Shown piece after piece: positions 1 to 10,080 of a DNA stretch of 64,000 nucleotides. The translations under genes were made by a program, and so were the position numbers. Position 1 is the first letter of the stretch. The number at the start of each line of letters is the position of its first letter. Under the pieces are notes generated by a model that did no database searches, was not told the origin of the DNA, and worked only from the letters and a program-made list of their open reading frames with translations. This stretch comes from a bacterium (GTDB taxonomy: Bacteria > Auribacterota > Tritonobacteria > UBA1439), in NCBI GenBank assembly GCA_028716845.1, contig JAQUPF010000007.1, forward strand, positions 78,588 to 142,587, in the 5' to 3' direction.

Positions 1-1
1 G

Positions 2-1078
2 GAGATCTACCGGGAGATGAAGGTCGAGACGGAGGGGCAGTTCGGCGGCCTCGGCATCGAGATCACGATCAAGGAGCAGTTCCTCACGGTCGTGGCCCCG
101 ATCGAGGACACGCCGGCGTTCAAGGAGGGGATCAAGCCGGGCGACCGGATCGTGGAGATCGAGGGGGAGCCGACGAACGACCTGACCCTCATCGAGGCGG
201 TCCGGAAGCTCCGGGGCCCGCCGGGGACGGTGGTGCGGATCACCGTCATGCGGCAGGGGAGCGCGGACCTGATCCCGTTCAGCATCACCCGGGCGAACAT
301 CCAGATTCAGAGCGTGAAGGACGCGAGCCTCATCGCCCCCGGCGTCGGCTACATCCGGCTCACTCAGTTCCAGGAGCACACCGGCGCGGACCTCGACCGG
401 GCGCTCCGGTCGCTCGAAAAGGAGGGGATGCGGGCGCTCGTCCTCGACATGCGGAACAACCCCGGCGGGCTCCTCCAGGTCGCCATCGAGATCGCGGAGA
501 AGTTCATCGGCGACCGGCGGCTCATCGTCTACACGAAGGGGAGGCTGGAATCCCAGAGCAGCGAGTTCAAGGCGCGGAGCAGGGCCACCCACCCCGACCT
601 GCTGCTCGCCGTCCTTGTGAACAAGGGGAGCGCGAGCGGCTCCGAGATCGTCGCCGGCGCCCTCCAGGACTGGAAGCGGGCGGTCGTGGTGGGGAACACG
701 ACCTTCGGGAAGGGATCGGTGCAGAGCGTCCTCCCCCTCGCCGACGGGTCGGCGCTGCGCCTCACCACGGCGAGGTACTTCACCCCCGGCGGGCGGGTCA
801 TCCAGAAGGTCGGCATCGAGCCGGACATCCCCGTGGAGATGACCGACGAGGAGGAGGTGAAGCTGCTCGTCAAGCGGCGGCTCGAGAAGATGCTCGCCGA
901 CAACCCGGACGCGGAGGACCTCGACCGGGAGCGCGAGGAGATCGGGCAGCTCGTCGACGTGCGGGACCTCCCGCTCGAGCGCGCGGTCGAACTCCTCCAG
1001 GGCCTCCTCGCCTACCGCCGTTCGGAGGACGGGCGGGAGGGCGCGCTCGCCGGCGGCACGCCGCCCTCGGGCGGCTGA
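2..1078 (+). CDS. C-terminal processing peptidase, S41 family (5' end outside window)
   Basis: A periplasmic-type serine protease of the CtpA/Prc family that cleaves C-terminal tails of exported proteins. The reading frame is open from base 2, so the N-terminus (signal peptide and start of the N-terminal helical region) lies outside the window; the first in-frame ATG at 17 is internal. Seen in order: the family motif FGGLGIEI at the entry to a PDZ domain (about residues 20-95 of the fragment), the NPGGLL strand, the nucleophile region GSASGSEI and the general-base lysine in FGKGSVQ, giving the Ser/Lys dyad. The tail after the protease core is short and Gly-rich. The stop overlaps the start of tsaD by one base (TGATG). 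Family assignment is firm; the exact subfamily is not. Confidence 0.93.
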   Translation, partial: EIYREMKVETEGQFGGLGIEITIKEQFLTVVAPIEDTPAFKEGIKPGDRIVEIEGEPTNDLTLIEAVRKLRGPPGTVVRITVMRQGSADLIPFSITRANIQIQSVKDASLIAPGVGYIRLTQFQEHTGADLDRALRSLEKEGMRALVLDMRNNPGGLLQVAIEIAEKFIGDRRLIVYTKGRLESQSSEFKARSRATHPDLLLAVLVNKGSASGSEIVAGALQDWKRAVVVGNTTFGKGSVQSVLPLADGSALRLTTARYFTPGGRVIQKVGIEPDIPVEMTDEEEVKLLVKRRLEKMLADNPDAEDLDREREEIGQLVDVRDLPLERAVELLQGLLAYRRSEDGREGALAGGTPPSGG

Positions 1079-2142
1079 TGCGCATGGGCGACGGGACGCG
1101 TGCCTGGATTCTCGGCATCGAGACCTCCTGCGACGAGACCGCCGCCGCGATCGTCGAGGGGGACCGCGTCCTCGCCGAGTCGGTGGCGTCGCAGGACGAG
1201 GTCCACCGCCCGTACGGGGGCGTCGTCCCGGAGCTCGCGTCGCGGCGGCATCTCGCGCTCCTCGGGCCGCTCGTCCGCGGCTGCCTGCGGCGGTCGGGCC
1301 TGGATGCGGGGATGCTCGACGCGGTCGCGGTGACGCGGGGCCCGGGGCTCGCGGGGTGCCTGCTCGCGGGGGTCGGGTTCGCCAAGGGGGTCGCCTGCGG
1401 CCTCGGCATCCCGCTCATCGGCGTCAACCATATCGAGGCGCATCTCTTCTCCTGTTCGCTCGGGGGGCGGGCGGTCTTCCCCGCCGTCGCCCTCGTCGTG
1501 TCGGGGGGGCACACGGCCCTCCTGCTCGTCAGGGGATGGGGCGACTACCGGCTCCTCGGCCGGACGCTCGACGACGCCGTCGGGGAGGCGTACGACAAGG
1601 TGGCGTCGATGATGGGACTCCCGTTCCCCGGAGGGCCGGCGATCGAGGAGCGGGCCGCGCGGTGCCCGCCCGGGGCCTCGGTCCGTTTCCCGCGGCCGCT
1701 CCTCGCGAGCGGCGACCTGCAGTTCAGTTTCAGCGGGCTGAAGACCGCCGTCCGCTACCGGCTGGAGGGGAGGGGGAGCGGCGGCGGCCGGCCCGCCGAG
1801 CCGGACGCGGTCGCGCGCGGCTTCCAGGAGGCGGTCGTCGAGGTGCTCCTCGCCAAGTCGCTCGAGGCCGCGCGTCGCACGCGGGCGCGGTGCCTCATGC
1901 TCGCCGGCGGGGTCGCGCGGAACGGCTTCCTGCGCGGGGCGTTCGAGCGCGGGGCGCGGGGCCTCGGCCTCCCGCTCCTCTGCGCCCCCGAACGGTATTG
2001 CACGGACAACGGCGTCATGGTGGCGGCGCTCGCCGTCCGGCTCTTCCGCGAGGGGAGGCGGGACGACCTCGCGCTCGACATCGATCCAGGGCTGCGGCTC
2101 GGCGAGCCGGGAGGGGAGGAGGGATGCATCCGACCTCGGTGA
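1078..2142 (+). CDS. tsaD: tRNA N6-adenosine threonylcarbamoyltransferase TsaD
   Basis: Transfers the threonylcarbamoyl group from threonylcarbamoyl-AMP to A37 of ANN-decoding tRNAs, normally together with TsaB and TsaE, which are not in this window. The protein has about 354 residues, the normal length. Visible ASKHA-fold motifs: ILGIETSCDETAAAI at the N-terminus, the metal-binding NHIEAH, VSGGHT, a DDAVGEAYDKVA segment, FSFSGLKTAVR and AGGVARN. Translation may start at 1078 (overlapping the protease stop) or at the ATG at 1084; both are in frame. Its 3' end overlaps larB by 19 bases, indicating one transcript. Confidence 0.96.
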   Translation: MRMGDGTRAWILGIETSCDETAAAIVEGDRVLAESVASQDEVHRPYGGVVPELASRRHLALLGPLVRGCLRRSGLDAGMLDAVAVTRGPGLAGCLLAGVGFAKGVACGLGIPLIGVNHIEAHLFSCSLGGRAVFPAVALVVSGGHTALLLVRGWGDYRLLGRTLDDAVGEAYDKVASMMGLPFPGGPAIEERAARCPPGASVRFPRPLLASGDLQFSFSGLKTAVRYRLEGRGSGGGRPAEPDAVARGFQEAVVEVLLAKSLEAARRTRARCLMLAGGVARNGFLRGAFERGARGLGLPLLCAPERYCTDNGVMVAALAVRLFREGRRDDLALDIDPGLRLGEPGGEEGCIRPR

Positions 2143-2873
2143 GGAGGCTCCTCGCCGACGTGGCCGGCGGGAGGGTATCGGTCGAGGCGGCCGTGCGGCG
2201 GCTCAGGCACCTGCCGTACGAGACGATCGGCCACAGCACGATCGACCGCCACCGGGCGCTCCGCCAGGGCTTCCCCGAGGTCATCTTCTGCGAGGGGAAG
2301 ACCGTGCAGGAGATCGAGGAGATCGCCGCCCGGATCTGCGCGACCGGGGAGAACATCCTCGCCACGCGCGCCTCGGAGGAGGCGTACCTGAAGCTGCGCG
2401 CACTGTTCCCCGACGCCCGCTACCACGCGCGCGCCCGCGTCGTCACGATCCGGCGCCGCCGGGGCCGAAGGGCCCGGGGGTCCGTCGCCGTCGTGAGCGC
2501 GGGAACCGCCGACGGCCCCGTGGCCGAGGAGGCCGCCATCACGGCGGAGATGATGGGCGTCCGGGTCAGGCGCCTCTACGACGTCGGGGTTGCGGGCCTG
2601 CACCGGCTCATCGGGCGGCTCCCCGAGCTCGGACGCGCGCGCGCGATCGTGGTCGTCGCGGGGATGGAGGGGGCGCTCCCGAGCGTGGTCGGGGGGCTCG
2701 TGGGGAGGCCCGTGATCGCCGTCCCGACGAGCGTCGGCTACGGCGCGAGCTTCGGCGGCCTGGCCGCGCTCCTCGGGATGCTCACGAGCTGCGCGGCGGG
2801 GGTCACCGTCGTGAACATCGACAACGGCTTTGGTGCCGGCTACGCGGCGGCGGTCATCGCGAGGGGGACGTGA
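2124..2873 (+). CDS. larB: LarB, pyridinium-3,5-biscarboxylic acid mononucleotide synthase
   Basis: First enzyme of nickel-pincer nucleotide (NPN) cofactor synthesis: it carboxylates and hydrolyses nicotinic acid adenine dinucleotide. The 249-residue product has the PurE-like C-terminal half expected of LarB, with [31 protein letters not shown] and a closing [13 protein letters not shown] glycine-rich segment. The start is the ATG at 2124, inside the end of tsaD, preceded by a GGGAGGGGAGGAGG purine run. It overlaps larC (GTGA) or ends 5 nt before the second possible larC start. LarE and LarA, the other NPN pathway proteins, are not in the window. Confidence 0.92.
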   Translation: MHPTSVRRLLADVAGGRVSVEAAVRRLRHLPYETIGHSTIDRHRALRQGFPEVIFCEGKTVQEIEEIAARICATGENILATRASEEAYLKLRALFPDARYHARARVVTIRRRRGRRARGSVAVVSAGTADGPVAEEAAITAEMMGVRVRRLYDVGVAGLHRLIGRLPELGRARAIVVVAGMEGALPSVVGGLVGRPVIAVPTSVGYGASFGGLAALLGMLTSCAAGVTVVNIDNGFGAGYAAAVIARGT

Positions 2874-2878
2874 CGCCG

Positions 2879-4105
2879 ATGGGGAGGGTGGCCTATTTCG
2901 ACTGCGCCGCCGGCGTGAGCGGCGACATGATCCTCGGGTCCCTCCTCGACGCCGGCCTCCGCACCGGCGACCTCGAGGCGTTGCTCCGGCGCGTGCCGCT
3001 CCGCGGCTGGAGGATCGAGGCGCGGCGGGTGCGGCGCGCCGGCCTCGCCGGCACGCGGGCCCGCGTCTTGGCGGGGCCGCGCGCGGGGAAGGGGATGCAC
3101 GGCCCGGACGACCTGATCGCGGCGGTGCGGAAGGCCCGGCTGCCGGCGACGGTCGCCCGCACGGCGGAGCGGGCGTTCCGGATGCTCGCCCGGGCGGAGG
3201 CGGCCGTCCACGGGCGGCTGCCCCGGCACGCCCATTTCCACGAGGTCGGCGCGGTCGATTCGATCATCGACGTCGTCGGATCGATCGCCGGTCTCCACCT
3301 CATGGGCGTCGGGGAGGTGTACGCATCGGCGCTCCCCTGGAACGAGGGCACGGTCGAATGCGCGCACGGCACGCTGCCGGTCCCCGCCCCCGCCGCCGCC
3401 GCCCTCATGGCGGGCCTCCCCGTCGTCCCCCACCCGTTCAGGGGCGAGCTCGTCACCCCGACCGGCGTCGTCATTCTGAAGGCGTGCGGGGCGCGGTTCG
3501 GCGTCTTCCCGCCGATGACGGTGTCCCGCGTGGCATACGGCGCGGGCGACAGGCGGATCGACGCCTTTCCGAACCTCCTCCGGATCGTCCTCGGGGATGC
3601 GGGCGCCTCCCCCGAGGCCCCGGCCGGGGCCGGCGGGGACGTCGTCTCGATCCTCGAGACCGCGATCGACGACCTGTCGCCCGCCGTCCACGCCTACCTG
3701 TGCGAGGCCCTGCGCCGGGCCGGGGCGCTCGACCTGTTCGTGACGGCCGCCCTCATGAAGAAGGGCCGCTCGGGCCACCTCCTCACCGTCATCTGCCCGC
3801 CGGATCGGACGCAGGCGCTCGCCGACATCATCTTCAGGGAGAGCACCACGCTCGGCATCCGCGTGCGGACGGAGCGGCGGCTCGTCCTCCGGCGGCGGGA
3901 GATCGCCGTCGGGAGCGGCCTCGGCAGGGTGCGCGTGAAGCTGGCGGAGCGGCCGGGGGGGTTCCTGACGGCGTCACCCGAGTACGAGGACTGCGCGCGG
4001 ATCGCCGCCGCGCGGGGCGTGCCGCTCGCGGAGGTCATGGCCGCCGCGGCCCGCGCGACCCGCGGCCGCGCGGGGCGGAGGCGGAAGGAGGAGGACGACG
4101 CATGA
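2879..4105 (+). CDS. larC: LarC, nickel insertion protein for NPN cofactor
   Basis: Inserts nickel into pyridinium-3,5-bisthiocarboxylic acid mononucleotide using CTP (cyclometallase). The 408-residue product begins [16 protein letters not shown], the standard LarC N-terminus, followed by an [16 protein letters not shown] histidine motif and the C-terminal domain with ETAIDDLSP and MKKGRSGH. It is a single continuous frame, unlike Lactiplantibacillus where a programmed frameshift joins LarC1 and LarC2. A GTG at 2870 could also serve as start, giving three extra residues. The C-terminus is Arg/Lys-rich. The stop overlaps pilT by four bases. Confidence 0.92.
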   Translation: MGRVAYFDCAAGVSGDMILGSLLDAGLRTGDLEALLRRVPLRGWRIEARRVRRAGLAGTRARVLAGPRAGKGMHGPDDLIAAVRKARLPATVARTAERAFRMLARAEAAVHGRLPRHAHFHEVGAVDSIIDVVGSIAGLHLMGVGEVYASALPWNEGTVECAHGTLPVPAPAAAALMAGLPVVPHPFRGELVTPTGVVILKACGARFGVFPPMTVSRVAYGAGDRRIDAFPNLLRIVLGDAGASPEAPAGAGGDVVSILETAIDDLSPAVHAYLCEALRRAGALDLFVTAALMKKGRSGHLLTVICPPDRTQALADIIFRESTTLGIRVRTERRLVLRRREIAVGSGLGRVRVKLAERPGGFLTASPEYEDCARIAAARGVPLAEVMAAAARATRGRAGRRRKEEDDA

Positions 4106-5172
4106 TCGAGATGAAGGAGCTCCTGGAGGCGGTGGTGAACGAGGGCGCCTCCGATCTGCATATCTGCGTGGGGACCCCGCCGACGGTCCGGCTCGACGGC
4201 AGGCTCGTGCCGATCGCCGAGACGCCGCTCGAGCCGGCGGACACCGAGCGGCTCATCAAGAGCGTCACCTCGGAGCAGAACCAGGAGCGGCTGCGGACGC
4301 GCGGGGGCGTGGACTTCGGTTTCAGCTTCGGCGACCGGGCGCGGTTCAGGGTGAGCGTCTTCAAGCAGAAGGGGGCCTTCTCGATGGCGCTGCGGCTCAT
4401 CCCCTCGTACATGATGACGCTCGAGCAGATCGGTCTCCCCGCCATGATCCGGAACCTGCTCTACAGGCCGCGCGGCCTCGTCCTCATCACCGGCCCGACC
4501 GGATCGGGGAAGACGACGACGCTCGCCGCCATGATCAATCTCATCAACGAGGAGCGGGAGTGCCACATTGTCACGATCGAGGATCCGATCGAGTACTACC
4601 ACACGCACAAGAAATCGATCGTTTCGCAGCGCGAGGTCGAGGTCGACGTCCCCGACTTCAGCGAGGCGATCGTGCGGGGGCTCCGCCAGGACCCGGACGT
4701 CATCCTCGTCGGCGAGATGCGCGACCTCGCGACCATGGAGGCGGCCATCCGGGCGGCCGAGACGGGCCACCTCGTCTTCTCGACGCTCCACACGACAGGC
4801 GCGGCGCGGACGGTGGACCGGATCATCGACGCCTTCCCGGTCGGCCAGCAGGCCCAGGTGCGGTCGCAGCTCTCGCAGAGCGTCGCCGCCGTCATCTCCC
4901 AGCTCCTCCTCGTGAAGGCGGGCGGGCGGGGGAGGGTGGCCGCGTTCGAGATCATGGTGGCGACGCCTTCGATCCAGAATCTCATCCGCGAGAACAAGAC
5001 CTTCCGGATCACCTCCGATATCCAGACCGGGGCCCGGTACGGGATGAAGACGCTCGACATGTCGCTCATGGACCTCTACCGGCGCGGCGTCATCGACTAC
5101 GAGACGATGATGAACGCCGCCCAGGACCAGGACGGTATCCGCATCCAGGTCGGGGGACCGCGAGAAAAATAG
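4102..5172 (+). CDS. pilT: Type IV pilus retraction ATPase PilT
   Basis: Hexameric GspE-family ATPase that powers pilus retraction at the inner membrane. The 356 residues match PilT length, with an N-terminal PAS-like segment containing ASDLHI, Walker [11 protein letters not shown], an Asp box, Walker B (VILVGEMRD), the His box HLVFSTLHT and the PilT-characteristic AIRAAETGH segment. No PilB or PilQ is nearby, but a minor-pilin operon lies 12 kb downstream, so the organism probably makes type IV pili. The start ATG overlaps the larC stop (ATGA). After the stop the sequence becomes AT-rich and holds the polA promoter. Confidence 0.95.
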   Translation: MIEMKELLEAVVNEGASDLHICVGTPPTVRLDGRLVPIAETPLEPADTERLIKSVTSEQNQERLRTRGGVDFGFSFGDRARFRVSVFKQKGAFSMALRLIPSYMMTLEQIGLPAMIRNLLYRPRGLVLITGPTGSGKTTTLAAMINLINEERECHIVTIEDPIEYYHTHKKSIVSQREVEVDVPDFSEAIVRGLRQDPDVILVGEMRDLATMEAAIRAAETGHLVFSTLHTTGAARTVDRIIDAFPVGQQAQVRSQLSQSVAAVISQLLLVKAGGRGRVAAFEIMVATPSIQNLIRENKTFRITSDIQTGARYGMKTLDMSLMDLYRRGVIDYETMMNAAQDQDGIRIQVGGPREK

Positions 5173-5173
5173 T

Positions 5174-5203
5174 TTGACGGCGGGGAGGCGGGTATGCTAT
5201 CAT
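5174..5203 (+). promoter_or_regulatory. Sigma70-type promoter upstream of polA
   Basis: TTGACG at 5174-5179, an 18-nt spacer, then an extended -10 (TGC followed by TATCAT at 5198-5203), two bases after the pilT stop. It predicts a leader of about 180 nt before the GTG of polA; I see no riboswitch or small gene in that leader. Confidence 0.7.
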
Positions 5204-5387
5204 TCCGCGTCAATGTAGGGGCATGTCCGGGAACGCTCATCCCGCCCTTTCCAATCCCGTGAAACAGCATCCGTTCGGCGCCGTTCGCGCGGAATCCGCA
5301 TATCCGGAGACGGGGCCCGAGAGAGAGCAGATCCCATCGCCGGCGCGGGCCTCCTGAGACGGGCCCGGCCCCCAAGGTCGCAATCCG

Positions 5388-8024
5388 GTGCAGCCCAGGA
5401 TCCTCTTCCTCATCGACGGCATGTCGTGCGCGTACAGGGCGTTCTTCGCCATCCCGGGCCTCCGCAGCGCCTCCGGCGAGCCGACGGGCGCCGTGTACGG
5501 GTTCGCAATGATGATCGAGAAGATCCTGCGCGAGCGGCGGCCGTCCGCCATCGCGATCGCGCTCGACACGCCGGCCCCCACGTTCCGCCACGAGCGGTTC
5601 GGTGCGTACAAGGCCCACCGCCCGGCCATGCCGGACGACCTCGCCCGGCAGCTCCCGCTCATCAGGGAGATGGCGGCGGCGTACCGCATCGCCCTCCTCC
5701 AGCGGGACGGCGTGGAGGCGGACGACCTGATGGCGAGCATGGCGGCGCGGGCGGCGGCGGAGGGGTACGATGTCCGGTGCGTCACCACCGACAAGGACAT
5801 GCTCCAGCTCGTGGATGACCGGATCCTCATGCTCCGGCCGGACGGGACGGCCGAGTACGGCCGGGAGGCCGTCCTCGCCCGGTACGGCGTGCCCCCCGAG
5901 CGGATGCCCGATCTCCTCGCCCTCGCCGGGGACGCGAGCGACAACATCCCGGGCGTCCCCGGCATCGGGGAGAAGACGGCCGCCGCGCTCGTCGGGCGGT
6001 TCGGCGGCCTGGAGGGGGTGCTCGAGAACGTGGACGGGATCGACGGCGTGAAGCGGCGTGAGAGGCTCCGCGCCTTCGCGGATCAGGCGAGGCTCTCCCG
6101 GGAGCTCGTGACGCTCCGGCGGGACGTGCCGCTCGACATCGGGCTGTCCGACTGCGCGGTGCGGCCGCCTGACCGGGAACGGCTCTCCCGGCTCTTCCGC
6201 CTGCTCGACTTCCGCCGGCTCCACCAGGCGGTCGCGGGGGAGGTGCAGGCGGCGGGGCAGTCGTACCGCTGCGCGGGCGATCCCGCGGAGGCGGACCGGC
6301 TCGCCGCGCTCCTCGCCCGCGAGGGAACGGTGGCGGTCCGCCTGGAGGCGGCGGGGGGGGCCCCGATCGAGGCGGCGCTCACGGCCGCGGCGTTCAGCGC
6401 GCGGCCCGGCGAGGCGTTCGCCGTCTCCGCGGAGACCGCGGGCGGCCCCGAGGCGCTCGTCGCCCGGCTCCGCCCGCTCTTCGAGGACGGACGCACCCTG
6501 AAGGTGGTCCACGACGTGAAGCGCGACATCCTGCTCCTCCGGAAGTACGGGCTCGCCGTCGTCGCGGGGGCGTTCGACGTCATGCTCGCCGGCTACCTCC
6601 TCAACCCCTCGAGCGGCGCCTACGGCCTCGACGACCTCGCCCTCGATTACCTCGACGTGCGGCTCCCGCGCGAAGGGGGAGGGCGGCGGCGGCGGAAGGG
6701 GGAGGCGGACCTCCCCGCCGCGCCGTCCGAGCCCTTCCTCGAACGCGCCGACGTGACCTTCCGCCTCCACGGCCTCATGGGGCCGCGGCTCGACGAGACG
6801 GGGATGCGGGAGCTCTTCCGCGACGTCGAGATGCCGCTCGCGGCGGTCCTCGCCGACATGGAGGCCGTCGGCGTGCGGGTCGACCCGGATCCGCTCCGGC
6901 GCATCTCCGCCGAGCTCGAAGGCGCGCTCGCCGCCCTCGAGGCCGAGATCCACGAAGCGGCGGGCGGGTCGTTCAACATCAACTCGCCCGCGCAGCTCGG
7001 GCGCGTCCTCTTCGATCGGATGGGCCTCCCCCCCTCCCGGCGGGGGAAGCGGGGCTACTCGACCGACGGGGAGACGCTCGCCGCCCTCGCGGAGGTCCAT
7101 CCGCTGCCCGGGCGGCTCCTCGAATACCGTCGGCTGGGGAAGCTCAAATCGACCTGGGCGGACACCCTCCCCCGGATGATCAACCCGCGCACCGGCAGGA
7201 TCCACACCTCCTTCAACCAGACGGGGACGGTGACCGGCCGGATCTCGTCGAGCGACCCGAACCTGCAGAACATACCCGTCCGGACCGAGATCGGCCGGCG
7301 GATCCGCCGGGCGTTCGTCCCCGGCGACGACGGGATGGTGCTCCTCGCGGCGGACTACTCGCAGATCGACCTCCGCATCCTCGCGGCCCTCTCGGGCGAC
7401 CGGGAGCTCACGGAGGCGTTCTCGAGGAACGAGGACATCCACCGCCGCACCGCGGCGGCGGTCTTCGGCGTCGAGCCCTCCCTCGTGGGGCCCGAGCTCA
7501 GGCGGAAGGGGAAGACGCTCAACTTCGGGATCGTGTACGGGATGAGCGCCTACGGCCTCGCGCGCGACCTCCGGATCGGGCAGGAGGAGGCGCAGCGGAT
7601 CATCGATCGCTACTTCGAGCACTACGCGGGCGTGCAGGCCTATATCGAGCGGAGCCTCGCCGAGGCGGCCGGGCGGGGGTACGTGACGACCATCCTCAAC
7701 CGGCGCCGGCCCGTGCCGGAGCTCGCCAGCACGAGCGCGCCCGCCCGGGAGGCGGGCCGCCGGATCGCCGTCAATACGCCGATCCAGGGATCGTCGTCGG
7801 ACGTGATCAAGATCGCGATGCGGAACATCTGGCGCGAGATGCGCGGCCGGCGCTGGCGGGCCGCCATGCTCATCCAGATCCACGACGAGCTCCTGTTCGA
7901 GGTCGACCGCGGCCAGGCGGACGAGTTCGGGGAGTTCGTCCGGCGGACGATGGAGGGGGCGTGGGCGTCGGGCATCCCCCTCGTGGCGAACGTGACGGCG
8001 GGGGAGAACTGGGGGGATCTGTGA
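5388..8024 (+). CDS. polA: DNA polymerase I, probably lacking proofreading
   Basis: Repair and Okazaki-fragment-processing polymerase, 878 residues. Domains: 5'-3' flap nuclease (about 1-290), a degenerate 3'-5' exonuclease-like domain (about 300-480) and the polymerase domain (about 490-878) with motif A LAADYSQIDLRIL, motif B RRKGKTLNFGIVYGMS and motif C QIHDELLFEV. In the middle domain, compared with E. coli, Asp355 aligns to Arg, Tyr497 to Pro and Asp501 to Arg, while the Exo II aspartate (HDVKRDILLL) is kept, so proofreading is probably lost. Start is a GTG at 5388 with AAGG about 10 nt upstream. The gene is separated from pilT by its own promoter and is followed at 25 nt by coaE. Confidence 0.96.
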   Translation: MQPRILFLIDGMSCAYRAFFAIPGLRSASGEPTGAVYGFAMMIEKILRERRPSAIAIALDTPAPTFRHERFGAYKAHRPAMPDDLARQLPLIREMAAAYRIALLQRDGVEADDLMASMAARAAAEGYDVRCVTTDKDMLQLVDDRILMLRPDGTAEYGREAVLARYGVPPERMPDLLALAGDASDNIPGVPGIGEKTAAALVGRFGGLEGVLENVDGIDGVKRRERLRAFADQARLSRELVTLRRDVPLDIGLSDCAVRPPDRERLSRLFRLLDFRRLHQAVAGEVQAAGQSYRCAGDPAEADRLAALLAREGTVAVRLEAAGGAPIEAALTAAAFSARPGEAFAVSAETAGGPEALVARLRPLFEDGRTLKVVHDVKRDILLLRKYGLAVVAGAFDVMLAGYLLNPSSGAYGLDDLALDYLDVRLPREGGGRRRRKGEADLPAAPSEPFLERADVTFRLHGLMGPRLDETGMRELFRDVEMPLAAVLADMEAVGVRVDPDPLRRISAELEGALAALEAEIHEAAGGSFNINSPAQLGRVLFDRMGLPPSRRGKRGYSTDGETLAALAEVHPLPGRLLEYRRLGKLKSTWADTLPRMINPRTGRIHTSFNQTGTVTGRISSSDPNLQNIPVRTEIGRRIRRAFVPGDDGMVLLAADYSQIDLRILAALSGDRELTEAFSRNEDIHRRTAAAVFGVEPSLVGPELRRKGKTLNFGIVYGMSAYGLARDLRIGQEEAQRIIDRYFEHYAGVQAYIERSLAEAAGRGYVTTILNRRRPVPELASTSAPAREAGRRIAVNTPIQGSSSDVIKIAMRNIWREMRGRRWRAAMLIQIHDELLFEVDRGQADEFGEFVRRTMEGAWASGIPLVANVTAGENWGDL

Positions 8025-8049
8025 CCCACGCCACGCGGGGACGAACGCG

Positions 8050-8679
8050 GTGATCAGGGTGGGGATCACGGGCGGCATCGGGACCGGGAAGGCCACCGTC
8101 GCGGCGATGTTCGGGCGCCGGGGGGCGATCGTCATCGACGCCGACGAGCTGGCCCGCGCGGCGGTGCGTCCCGGGACGGCGGCCCGGCGGCGGGTGGTCG
8201 ATGCGTTCGGCGACGGGGTCGTCGGCCCCGACGGGGCCCTCCGCCGCCGCCGGATCGCCCGGATCGTCTTTCGCCGGCCGGACCGGCTCGCGGTCCTGAA
8301 CGCGATCGTGCACCCGCCGGTCGTCCGCGAGATGCGGCGCCGGCTGCGGGCGGCGCGGGGCGCCCCCGCGGCGGTTGTCAACGTCCCGCTCCTCTTCGAG
8401 GCGGGGCTCGGCGGGGAGTTCGACGCGGTCGTCGTCGTCACCTGCCCCCGGGAGGAGCAGATCCGGCGCGCGCGCGCCCGGGACGGCCTCTCGCGCCGGG
8501 CGGTCGAGGCGAGGATACGGGCGCAGATGCCCCTCGAGGAGAAGGCGGCGAGGGCGGATTACGTCATCGACAACGGCGGGCCGCTCCGCGAGACGGAGCG
8601 GCAGGTGGGGCGCGTGTGGCGCGGCATCACGGGGAGCGGTGCGCGGCGGGGCCGCGCCCGTCGGGGGAGGCCCGCATGA
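8050..8679 (+). CDS. coaE: Dephospho-CoA kinase CoaE with an altered P-loop
   Basis: Last step of coenzyme A synthesis: ATP-dependent 3'-phosphorylation of dephospho-CoA. About 209 residues, normal for the family, with the P-loop near the N-terminus, DADELAR, NVPLLFE and the C-terminal [11 protein letters not shown] segment. The P-loop reads GGIGTGKAT: the Ser/Thr that normally follows the lysine and binds Mg2+ is Ala15 (codon at 8092-8094). Start is a GTG preceded by GGGGACGA. The stop overlaps the rho start (ATGA). The family is clear; whether activity is normal is open. Confidence 0.9.
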   Translation: MIRVGITGGIGTGKATVAAMFGRRGAIVIDADELARAAVRPGTAARRRVVDAFGDGVVGPDGALRRRRIARIVFRRPDRLAVLNAIVHPPVVREMRRRLRAARGAPAAVVNVPLLFEAGLGGEFDAVVVVTCPREEQIRRARARDGLSRRAVEARIRAQMPLEEKAARADYVIDNGGPLRETERQVGRVWRGITGSGARRGRARRGRPA

Positions 8680-10061
8680 ACAGGAGGCAGGTGGTGAGAC
8701 AGAGAGCGAGGGAGACGGCGGCGGTGAACGACAGGCAGAACAACGAGAACGGCGCGGAGGCCGTCGCCGAGGCGGCGGCGAGGGCGCAGGAGGGCGGGGC
8801 GCCGGCCGAGGGGATCAACATCAGCACCCTCCAGCAGATGACCATGGCCCAGCTCAACAAGATGGCGAAGGACCTGAAGATCCCGGGGACGGCCTCGCTC
8901 AAGAAGCATACGCTCATCTTCGAGATCCTCAAGGCGAAGACCGAGGAGAGCGGCCTTATGTTCGGCGAGGGGTGCCTCGAGATCCTCCCCGACGGCTTCG
9001 GCTTCCTCCGCTCGCAGAACTACAACTACCTCCCCTGCCCGGAGGACATCTACGTCTCCCCCTCGCAGATCCGCCGGTTCGACCTGAAGAAGGGGGATAC
9101 GGTGACGGGACAGATCAGGCCCCCGAAGGACAAGGAGCGCTACTTCGCCCTCATCCGGGTCGAGGCGATCAACTATGAGGAGGTGGAGAAGGCGAGGGAA
9201 CGCATCCTCTTCGACAATCTCACGCCGCTCTATCCCCGCGAGCGGCTCATCATGGAGACGACGAAGGAGAACGCGAGCATGCGGGTATTCGATCTCCTCA
9301 CGCCGATCGGGAAGGGGCAGCGGGGCCTCATCGTGTCGCCGCCCCGGGCGGGCAAGACGATGCTCCTCCAGGCGGTGGCCAACAGCATCACCACGAACAA
9401 CCCCGGCTGCTATCTCATCGTGCTGCTCATCGACGAGCGCCCCGAGGAGGTCACCGACATGGAGCGGACCGTGAAGGGCGAGGTGGTGAGCTCCACCTTC
9501 GACGAGCCGGCGGACCGCCACGTGCAGGTGGCGGAGATGGTGATCAACAAGGCGCGGCGGCTCGTCGAGCACAAGCGCGATGTCGTCATCCTGCTCGACA
9601 GCATCACGCGGCTCGCCCGCGCCTACAACGTCATCCAGCCGCACAGCGGCAAGATCCTCTCGGGCGGCGTCGACTCCAACGCCCTCCAGAAGCCGAAGCG
9701 GTTCTTCGGGGCCGCCCGGAACATCGAGGAGGGGGGGAGCCTCACGATCATCGCCACGGCGCTCGTCGACACCGGCAGCCGCATGGACGACGTCATCTTC
9801 GAGGAGTTCAAGGGGACCGGCAACATGGAGCTCCATCTCGACCGCCGGCTCGTGGACAAGCGGGTCTTCCCGGCGATCGACATCGAGAAGTCGGGGACGC
9901 GGAAGGAGGAGCTCCTCCTGCATCCCGACGAGCTCGCCCGGGTCTGGATCCTCCGCAAGGCGCTCAGCGGGCTCAACCCCGTGGAGGCGATGGAGCTGCT
10001 CGTGGAGAAGATCAGGAAGACGAAGAGCAACGCCGAGTTCCTCGTGACGCTCAACCCGTAG
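8676..10061 (+). CDS. rho: Transcription termination factor Rho
   Basis: Hexameric RNA helicase that ends transcription at rut sites. 461 residues: a short Gln/Ala/Glu-rich N-terminal extension, the Rho N domain ([14 protein letters not shown]), the RNA-binding cold-shock-like domain ([16 protein letters not shown]), then the ATPase core with Walker [11 protein letters not shown], Walker [15 protein letters not shown] and the Q/R-loop region around [21 protein letters not shown]. Start chosen at the ATG 8676, which overlaps the coaE stop and has GGGGGAGG 6 nt upstream. Followed at 19 nt by the L31 gene, the common rho-rpmE-prfA arrangement. Confidence 0.97.
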   Translation: MNRRQVVRQRARETAAVNDRQNNENGAEAVAEAAARAQEGGAPAEGINISTLQQMTMAQLNKMAKDLKIPGTASLKKHTLIFEILKAKTEESGLMFGEGCLEILPDGFGFLRSQNYNYLPCPEDIYVSPSQIRRFDLKKGDTVTGQIRPPKDKERYFALIRVEAINYEEVEKARERILFDNLTPLYPRERLIMETTKENASMRVFDLLTPIGKGQRGLIVSPPRAGKTMLLQAVANSITTNNPGCYLIVLLIDERPEEVTDMERTVKGEVVSSTFDEPADRHVQVAEMVINKARRLVEHKRDVVILLDSITRLARAYNVIQPHSGKILSGGVDSNALQKPKRFFGAARNIEEGGSLTIIATALVDTGSRMDDVIFEEFKGTGNMELHLDRRLVDKRVFPAIDIEKSGTRKEELLLHPDELARVWILRKALSGLNPVEAMELLVEKIRKTKSNAEFLVTLNP

Positions 10062-10080
10062 CCGGAGAGGGGAGGAGACG

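Noticed and set aside
5204..5387. Small gene or riboswitch in the polA leader
   Set aside because: No frame with a plausible start and RBS, and no conserved RNA motif that I can recognise.
5097..8441. A 1,114-codon open frame on the - strand opposite polA
   Set aside because: Antisense to a clear polA and coaE; the translated sequence has biased composition and no domain.
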